This document shows, piece by piece, positions 30,501-41,100 of a stretch of DNA of 64,000 nucleotides (position 1 is its first letter; each line of letters opens with the position of its first letter). A program made the translations under genes and the position numbers. The stretch is from Apostichopus japonicus (taxonomy: Eukaryota; Echinodermata; Holothuroidea; Aspidochirotida; Stichopodidae). The stretch is taken from the NCBI RefSeq assembly GCF_037975245.1, contig NC_092581.1, positions 4,194,001 through 4,258,000 on the forward strand. The letters run 5' to 3'. The notes below the pieces were generated by a model. It worked only from the letters and a program-made list of their open reading frames with translations. It was not told where the DNA came from and did not search any database.

Positions 30501-33500
30501 TCTTCCCTCCCTATAGCAAATACCACTCGAGTCCCCTGTGTTTGGCCATAAACAGGGGGAGATTGAATATCTGCCAGAGTTGGTAATGCTAGCCATACTG
30601 AACGCTCCTCTGCACAAATTCATGATTAAACACAAAGTGTACTATTCCAGCAGTCAAGCCAAACTTGTCTTTATACACAGGAAAGTAGTGCTGGCCATTA
30701 GAGCACTAATTGTGTTTACAATCATACAGGTGACTGGTCAATTAATTAGGCGTGCTCAAGGTTTAATCCTAATGGCAGTGTTTGTTTTGGGTAGTTTATG
30801 CTTCAAGTAACAAATTATTAATGCTTGAGTGAATTTGAGGAGGACTGTTTATTTATAGGCAGGCTTGACCGTCATGTATTCTAATTCCATCACTTGTGTG
30901 TCTTACTCAGGGATGAGCCTGGGGTAAAAAAAAATCACAGAATTTTTCAAACATTGCAGTATAGGCTCCAGTTTGCATATGCAATAGTGTGTTAGGGTAA
31001 TATTTTGTCCCATGCAGGTTGGATATCCATAGGTAATGAAAAACATGCGAACCACGGATCAAATGATACAATGCTGTTGTTAGAAATTCACGGAAATTGA
31101 GAGGTGTAAATCTCGGAGGTAGAAAAGAAATCACGGATGTTCCGCCAATTTGCGGAAAAAGCTCATGCCTGCTTACTAACCTTTCTATGCTGCCTCCAGT
31201 TCAAGTACTGTCTCCAGGAGACCATTGTCTTCTTCAAAGTCAGTTGCCTACATTAAATGAATGCAATTGGACAAAATAATGAGATAATTTGCATTAAGTG
31301 GAGTCATTGTAAATGAGTCAACAGACTTTTCAAAGAGGCGATTAAAAAGTTTTGTCAAAATTTATTCCGCATAGAGGTAAAAATACAGTGATTTTGATTG
31401 AGGCACTCAGTCAAACTGATAGCAACTTGACTCGACCTGATAATGGCTAGCAACTCTTGGATAAAAGAAGACTTTTAGAGAATGAGTCTTCTATCCACCT
31501 AGGGTATGTAGCCTATTATACTGTACATATGCTAAAAAGCATATGGTCTCATGACTAAGAAGAAAAAAAAACACAAAACCATTCAGCAGGTTATAACTGA
31601 CAACCAAATGACCGGAATATTTTCAGCGCTGTGTTTGACATACAAAATAGTCTTTATAGAAACCGGCTTTACATTTGTACACATTCTTAATGAAAACAGA
31701 ACGGTTAGTTTGTACTGTGGTTTGAAGTCACATGACTCTCGTTCACATAATTGAAGAAGATATAAGGGTCAGAGGCTCTTTGATTCCTGTGACCTTTGTG
31801 GTCTCTATGGTAATTTTTGCCTGCATGGCACTTGGGACAGTTTCAATTGTTGCCTCCATGGCCATTTTACTACTGTATCCAGCATAACCCAAATGGCTTT
31901 TTTGGCCACTTGACCTCCATTTATAGTAAGACAGTCCACAGATCTTTTGGCGACTATAGAAAACAAATTTTTGCCTATATAGGCACTGATAGGTATAAGA
32001 CCATTTTTAATATATTCTATGGTCTATATGTCAGGAAAATATGGTTGCTTAATAGGGACATAGGAAAGAAAACAAATTGAGATAAAAAGTCAAATTTTGA
32101 GATAAAAAGTCAAAAGTCTGAGAAAAAACAGTCAAAATTTTGAGATTTGGGGACACTAATTTTTCCCCCTTATGTCCCTATTAAGTCACCATAGTAAATA
32201 ATTTAGTGTTCATATTTTGTGTTGCAGTTTCAAATGTTTTCCTCTCACTGTATACTACAGTTCCTGTGTATTTTGTACAGGTTTAGCAATTTACGGTGCA
32301 ATACCAGATAAAATATTTCCTGTATGTCTGTTCTCTCTTGGCTCTAACCATTATTCAGCCACAAGGATGAATGCAGCAGCCTGCCATTATCTCTGTTCTT
32401 CTCTCACCTAAAATGATCTCTTGCCTTCTCTGTATCTTCAAACATTTCACTTTCTTCCCGGTCTTCAATTCTCCTCATCCATCGAGTCCAAGCACGTAGT
32501 AATGTCTACCCAAAATATCATGAAATGATTATTCATAAGCAATCATGAATAAATGATTATTCATAAGCCAATCATGATGAAATATGAAACATGGCTTCAG
32601 AATAAAGAATCCTCTTTATTAAATACTATCTCTGCTTCGTGTAAAACTACAAACTTGAAATCATTAAATGAATATTCATAAGCAATCATGAATAAATGTG
32701 AGACTTGGCTTAAGAATAAAGTTTTCTCTTTATTAAATACTGTCTCTGTTTTGTGTAAAAACCACCAACTTGAAATCATTTATATAATGAATATTCATTA
32801 GCAATCATGTATAAATTTTGAAAGATGTCTTCAGAATAAAAGTTCCTCTTTATTAAATACTATCTCTGTTTTGTGTAAAACCTCAAAATTGCTTTCGAAT
32901 TCTGTAAAGAGTTCTGAAGAAGAAATATCAACCAGCTACAAACTTGGTTTCTTCACTATTTGTACCTTTTCAGTTTTTCTAATTTAAACAGCTGTAATTT
33001 TGACCAATTCTGCAGACGGAGTAATCATTGCACAAATATTGCAAACAAATAAAGTAGTCGAGTCAATTAAACTGATACAACTGTTAAGAGCTGGAGACAC
33101 AAACCCAACTATTGTATTTAGCTTATATCATAGAAAGTAATGCGATGGGGTTCCCCAACAGCAAACAAACGTAACAGAGGGCGCTCTCATATCTATTGTC
33201 CCCCCAAACTTGACAAGCAGTTGCTACAAGTTTCAGTAGCATGGTGATACCACAAGTTGACCACCAGTACTGTAGTATTAAACAATTCCCTATTGAAAAG
33301 GAGATCATTTGGAACATACGTACAAAGTTTCACAGGCCAAAGTAATTGTCTTAAGAACCTACGGTTTACTAAAAGATGTTATTCTTTTGATGAAACTGCG
33401 CAAGTGGCACCGTCAACTAGTTCGAACTAGTCAACCACCCAGTGCATGCATTCAACCGGTGTGTTCGCAGGCTTGTGAGCACTTTTCTTGCAATCGTGTC

Positions 33501-35081
33501 AATTTGATTCTGAGATCTGTATTAAAGGGTGTGAAGACTCACGCAAAAAGAAACGTCTAATGCCTGTAATCTGACCTAGTTTCGAATGAGGTGTAACATC
33601 GGTCTCCGAAAATACGCACACAGCCTGCTACCTTCAGTAATTAGACACTAGTGTACAGTCAGTACATACAGCTGCAGTCAATACTCACAGCACAAAGGAT
33701 GTTCAAAAGATACAGCTATGGACATCTCTGGTCCAGCTAAAGGTAACAAGGTATCACGTTTCATTACTGTCTGCATTTTGTAGCAACAAGCAGAAAACTT
33801 CACTTGCAAGCAACAGAAAGTTAACTTTTTCACAGCGCGGCACGCGATTCAGGGCGAGTCTTCAATGCCTTTAAAGCAGTGCAGCTCGGGCAGATTAGGA
33901 CCAATATGACAGCGCACTCTATAATTCACTGGAGAATCCTATTCATGGGCTATATCAGTCAGGTTTTCATTTAAAAAAAAAAAAAAAATGAAATTTTGAA
34001 AATAAAAAAAAGTGTCTAGGCCAACATGTGAAGATTAGCATGGGAACTCTGATACCTTTAATGTTCATTAAGGTGCACTTAATTTGCTCTGATCCAATCT
34101 CACATTTCTTTGAATAATAAAATATTTACTAAATTATATTTAATTAAATGCCTGGAAAGGGACAATTTCTTGCTTTAAAGTTATAAGAGACCAACTTTAC
34201 CTGTTTGTGGTGAAAATCAGATGCTTGCTCATTCTGCAACAGTTTTAGTCTTCTGACAACGACTGTTAGCTTCAGCGATGAGAATGCCAGTTGCTATATG
34301 AAATGAAATATTTTGTCATTTTGTTTACTTCAAACCAAAACCTATATAAATAGACCAGGATATGGCACAATGCAAAAACTGAATAGGGTATACACTACAT
34401 TCATACATGTATATGTGACAGGTATGAATTATGCCCCCTACAAAAAAACTTGTCATTTTCCAATTGGCAGTATTATCGTCATTTATACGACTGCGTTCGC
34501 ATCGATTCAGGTTGTCAGAAGTTAGCAGATTCCAATCTGTCAGTTTGTTTACTGCGGGGGCTGGGCACGCTGCTGGTTGAGAATACAGCAACGCCATTTT
34601 ATTAGATACAATTTATATTTGTCTGTCTACTCTCTCCCCTCCAGGGGACGGTAACATATAAACATTGTGAGATGATTGAAGCATTTTAAACAAACCCTGG
34701 CCAAATCCTCTTTTGTCATGTCGAGGCAAATATTTTTGCTTGTTAGCTATTTATCGGCCTGGGAGGCAGTTATTTTACTTAGCAACCACATATGCATGTG
34801 GGAGCCTCTGAATGGCTTGTAGCTTACACTTCATCCCGGGCTGGCATTCTAATTTACAGTTTTAACTCACGTTGGATTTTGTCCAATTTGGAAGACCATT
34901 TTCAGACGGGAAAACTGTAAATACACTTTACTTTGGCCAGCCAGGGATGGAACCTTCAACCTCCAAGATGCTAGGTGTCATTGGTTCTGGTGACACTGCC
35001 TTTATCCACTTGACCACAGCACTGGTTACATTATATCAATTATATATATATATATATATATATATCAATATATATATATAT

Positions 35082-35178
<97 letters not shown>

Positions 35179-38100
35179 AAAATGTAATGAGTAGGAAAAA
35201 ACTTCCAGCCTCCACCGGGATTCGAACCTGGGCCTCCCGCTTTATATGCACACACCCTAACCACTAGGCTATGGACGCTGATATATATATATCCATAACT
35301 TACATGTAACGAGAGTAAATAACAATAATGACATAATTGTAATATTCCTACCATGAGGGATCCTTGGTGGTGGAGTACGGCAATTCTCATATTCTGCCTG
35401 TCGTTATAACACAATTTCACATCTGGTAGCTGAATTAAGGAAAGCAATAAATATATTCTATGGAAAACAAGATCATATCCCAGAATGACTTCAGTCCTCT
35501 GTGCTTTGCTACCATCCCCTCCCCCTACTCCCCCCCACAAACTCCACCACATCTGTAGCATAATTTCATTCAGTGCGATTCTTATCTGTTGCAATACAAG
35601 TGTAATTGGTAGCAGATATCAAGTGTACTTTTCCTTGCTAAAAGCACACCAAAAGTCGTGACTTTGTAAGCAGCGGTTTATGGCATCGAAGCAACAAGAT
35701 AGCAAAGCCTATTTCTTTCCAATCATATTTGATGACAAACCAGTTGCTTTAAGCTAATGATAGAGAAATGTTGCACATTTTTTATGCCCAAGATTGGTTT
35801 TTGTCAGTGGACTGTTTCCCTTCAAAGCAGTAAAGACCTGTGGACTGCCAGGAAGATATCGGGAATTTCTCCTTCCTAAAAGGACAGTTTCCCAGCTGCA
35901 ACCCAATAAGCTATATATACTCTACAGATGTAACATATTAACTATCAGTGTATCTTTCAAATAGAAACTTGTAGTTTAGCGTGTGGTTCAAACCCTTTTG
36001 ACGACAACACTGTTAAGGATACAATATTTCCAATGCTTGATTATTCGCTTCAACTTTGACCTCCGTCCTAATGCTTCTATCTCTTCCTGTTTCTGTAATA
36101 TATTCTGATGTACCGCCAATCGTCTCTGCCAGTGGTGGAACGTTTTTGATTGAAGTCTATCCATGTAAAATTGACTGGCTAAAGCTGAAGAAGATGAGTA
36201 AGGACAAAGAGAAAACATTCATGGATGTAAGAAAGTGTCTTTGTAACTCCTTTTCGAATAATGTGTGTCATTAGAAAGGGGGAGGAGGTTAGTGCGGGGG
36301 GGGGGGGGGCTACTAGGATGATTAGTTCCTTAAAGAGTGTTCCTTCTTATAGGCAGTTACAACTGTTGAATCTCACCACACTGGAGCTTAGGAGGTTACG
36401 TGGGGACTTGGTTCAGGTTTTCAAGATTGTGTATGGTTTTGACAATTTATCCTTTACCGACTTTTTCATGTTTGCTAATAGTAGTTGTACCAGAGGTCAT
36501 TGTCTTAAACTCCAAGTCACAAAGTAGGATTAATATTCGGCATAACTTTATTTCTAATAGGGTTGTGAATAAGTGGAACGGTTTGCCTGAGAAAGTTGTA
36601 CTTGCAAGTAGTGTCAATGGGTTTAAGAATGCTTTGGACAAGCACTTTAAGCATTGTAATCGGGTCTGAGTGTTTGTGTCTTCGGTTTATTTCTCTCTCC
36701 TATAGGATTCTTGATGGGGACTTGAGTGTCCCTCCTGATCCTTTTTTTCTACTAAACTAAACTAATAAAGTGTCCTTGTAACACATCGAATAATGTGTAT
36801 CATTATAAAGGGGGGGGGGGCTTATTATTAAAATATTAATTCAAGCAGGCTTATGTTGGTAGATCTGCCCATTAAATTATAAGCCATCGTGTAGCAAGAA
36901 GAAAAACTGTTGCAGCTCTACAAAATCCCCTGCAGCAAGGCTGAATCAAATATCACGCAAGTTAGAAATTATCTCAGTAGAGTAAGACCTGAAGCCTACA
37001 GGGCCTACTGTGTGATACTGTACTGCCTAGCTTGCTGCAGCTGAGAATGCACTTAAAATGTAAAGTGTTATTAAGCCATGCCCAAGCTTCCCTGAAGTAT
37101 ATTCTCTTTCATCTGTACTTAGATTCTGTCTCCAACCTCTCCTGTCACAAGTAGCAAAGTTGAGTGATAGACCAGCTAGTCTATGCAAGTTCTGAAGCAA
37201 CGTACTGTTTAACATTAAAACCAATCGACAGAAGTTGAACTTCATTTTCTTCAGTTTATGACCATTTAGTGATAAAATTGTTCTATCTTTAAAAAACATA
37301 GTAAGCACTCTCTGGTTGAATTCCACCGTTATATGAATTCAGTGTTATATGCTCTATGGGAATCAGTACAACATTTTCTTCTTTTGTAGTTTTTATTGGG
37401 GGCAGACCTATGGCATTCTTTGCTAAATACTGAATCGCACAAAACTGCAAACTACAGACAGAGTGATTAATGCTACCAAAGAATGGCAGTTTTCAGATAT
37501 CATGTGGAAACATTCACTAATTAATTGTTACTACTTAATTATTATTAATTATAACGTATGTGAAAACACGGAGCATGGTGTCTTAGAGCTGATTGCTTGT
37601 GATTTTATTTTTGGCAAAACGCTACATAGTAAAGTTTGGTGATATCTTTACTGTTAACTCGAAAAAACATTCGCAACAAAATGAAACGAACTGTTTTGTT
37701 AACTCAACGGTTCTTGTGATTTAACATTAAAGAACATGTTCTCTTAACTTCATAGTTACAACAGATCACTCTGGGAATGACATTCAACACTAAAAATCTT
37801 ATATTATTTGTTTTGTATTTTTTTTTTTTATCTGAGAAACTGACCAAATGGTCTTTGTACTAGAATATAAAGTCCAGTCACTTTAACTGATGTACCTCAA
37901 CTGTTTACATGGTCAATTCTCACACCCTGTAAAGGGTTCATAAAAATATAACCCAGACTGGTAGCAGTGATTTTAAACATATCAAAATGAATTTCGTGCC
38001 TAAATTTAACACTCTCGTTACTAGACTCGATACATTTATCGAAACATACAAATTTTAACGATGTGCCTGTGATTATCATACATAAAGTGCAACGTTGCCT

Positions 38101-41100
38101 CCAAGACACCGACACATATGGGGAAAATGTCAACCGATATTGCGGAAGGAATGATAATGACTGTATAATTCACCTTTGGCCTCAAGTCTGTCTCGTCGGT
38201 GGAGAATATACGGGAGAAACCCCTGGAAGAGACATTTTGATGTCAGAGTCTTTTCATAAAATCTTTCAGCTTGAGAAATCTTTAACTTTTCTCCTCTCTG
38301 AAGTTTGACAAAACGTTTCCACTCCGAAAACATCTACGGAAAAGAAAATCCACAAAATATTTTAAGACTTTCAACGGATAATAATACCATACGCAAGGAA
38401 AATCGTGGGAGGTTAACGTAAAAGGAATTACTGTTGTAATAAAATGTAACGGAAATTTTATGATTTATGACGACTATGGATCAGTACCCATTGATTAGGA
38501 AATTACATTATTGTGAGACAGCTGATTTGTGTGTGCGTACTACTTTAATTACACCTGTATTAATGAATGTGTAAGTTTATGTAATCACATTAAGTATCAT
38601 GGGATGTACAGCAGAGTTATCCTTTCATGTATCATTCTGTTCTCCAGCAGAAAACAAAAGAAAGCCTCTCATTTCTATTTGAATTAGAGTTGTTCTGTCA
38701 ATACATCTTATTCTTGTACGTAGTTTTAACTACAAAGTCTTCTGTGTCCTGTTACGAATCCCCGGCAGCATCTCCTCTAGCTGGGACATAGAGACGACCT
38801 TACATTGCTATCATTATCATTAAAGTTGAAGAGACTGAATATTTCAGATCCTTGAAAAAAAATAGTAAAAAGTCGTATGAGCAAGTCATACAATATGTCG
38901 TACAATTAGTCTTAGAGAACAAAGTCTGATTAACGGGAACAGAGACCCCATTACCAGATTTGGGAAATTGTTTGCTAGTAAAAGTTACGAGACATTTCTG
39001 GAATTCATACCTAGAAGAGACAGGGGACACAAGAAATGAGTGAATGAAACTTAGAGGGTGTGAAGACTCGCGCAAAAAGAAACATCTCTTGCCGGTAATC
39101 TGACCTAGTTTCGAATGAGGTGTAACAGAAGTGTAAGACACCACCATCGATCCCAGAAAATACACACACAGCTTGCTACTATCGGTAATTAGACACTAGT
39201 GTACAGTCAGTACATACAGCTGCGGTCAATACCCACAGCACAGTGTATAAACGATACAGCGATGGACATCTCAGGTCCAGCTAAAGATAACAAGGTATCC
39301 ACTTCATTACGGTCTGCATTTTGTAGCGACACGAACAAAACGTCACTTGCAAGCAACAGAGAGTTTTACTTTTTCAGATGGCCGCACGCAGTTTGGGCGA
39401 GTCTTCAATGCCTTTAAGACAAACCTTTCTCTCGAGGGTTTCTTTCCAGTGTCGCTGGGCTGTAGCATCTTTCTGATTGTGTATCCTGCTAATCTCTAGA
39501 CTACCTAGCCACTTGACGAAGAACTTCTGAAGAATCTTCCTCTGACGAAACTCCATAGCTTCCATCTGCCTTGCATGCTTCAGCCGACACTCGACACAAT
39601 ATCCTTGCCAGTTTCTGAAAAATCTTTTGAGGATTACAAAATTTGCTGTCGAAGAAAAAGGAGATACAAACTTAAACGGAAATAAACTTATGACAGATAT
39701 TTAATGGTAAATTCAAGTAAAGAATGAACATTGTACAATTATGTTGATACCAAAAAATATCAACAGTTTATAATAGTTTGTTATTTTAGCACATAATATC
39801 GAAATTATCTTTCTTCTGACAAACCTGTTTTTGAGTTAGTCCAAACATATTACTAAAGTTAACATACAGTATGCACATTGCTCTCAATGCTAAGTTCTGG
39901 CATTCAAGTTGACAATGATGGTTAGGTTCATGTCTCCAGGTGGCTGTTGTGGAGATATATGTAAAACATTAGTACGTATCGACCAAATACGTTTTAAGAT
40001 GACGATGGTTGCGTTCTAAATAAATCCTTCATTTTGCCCTTTGATGGTGTCCTTCAACATGAGCATCTCTTTCACATCCTTGGTTAATCGTGTAGACAAC
40101 CACGTATCACGATTCGTTGTTTTTCCTCCTTTTCTTCTGTCGATGACCTCCCATAACGGCAACGAAATAGAATTACCTTGCATGAGAGCTACCGATGCCT
40201 TTGCTTTCTTCACTTTCTGGCGTACGACGTAAACTTGCCACGCCCTCCATATCTTGAGGTAAAGGTGATACCTAGAAGATTGGAAAGTCCAAATCTGTTG
40301 CAGCAGCAGGTAAAGTAACATCATATCAGGGATATTATAATTAGTAAGTGTAATTTACATATTTGCCGTAAGTCTTCCAGCTTCTTTTAGGGTCCACTGT
40401 CCCCCCACTCCCAGCACTTTCCTTCCTCCACCTTCTTCTGCTAGGTCATCGCTGCCCCTGCCTCCCAATTTCTCACCTCTTCACCTCTACTTTACTGCCA
40501 GTGTTCACAGGGCCGTCTTAAGTGATCACCGGGCCCTGGGCCCGGCAATGGAGCGGGGCCCATCAATCAAGTGAGTTCGAAAAAAGTTGCGTGAAAAATT
40601 GACATCCTTGACAATCGCTCAAGCATAGACATGCCTGCATTTACCACCCCTCCCTATGTCGCGCATAAAGCATAAAACTTTAGCTGAATAACATACGTGA
40701 AATATCTAAAAAATGAAATACATTATAGAAGAGAAATCTTCCAGTTGCCCTCCATCCCTTCCCTAACAATACTGGACTTACCATTTGTAACACCCTTGTG
40801 TTGAGTCTTTCAACTGAGAGGGAGATGTAGGCGGTTTTACACTATCTAACGCAACGTAGTCGCCAAGAACATGAAGTATTTTTAAGGGAGGGCCCGAGGA
40901 ACATGAACTTATAGCATGCTCCTCATGGTGAAACATAATTGCACCTATTAGGTGAATTGAGTGTACTGTTAATAGTAGGAGAGACTAGCGTAGGTTCTTA
41001 TGACCAACTAGACCGGTTTCTGCTTTCAAACTTCATAGGAGGAGCTTCATCAGTAGTAGCCTTTGAATATTTTATATTCGGCCTGGGCGTCTCATTCTCA

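Noticed and set aside
34872-35180. 102-codon plus-strand frame with Tyr-Ile repeats
   Set aside because: It is largely the (TA)n tract next to an antisense tRNA-like SINE head.
35988-36274. Plus-strand frame opposite SFI1-like exon 5
   Set aside because: It is a shadow frame; the minus strand has two clear W repeats with splice sites.
40016-40176. Extension of SFI1-like exon 2 to the stop at 40016
   Set aside because: The frame stays open, but the GTAATT donor at 40176 gives the phase required by exon 3, and the extra residues lack the repeat pattern.
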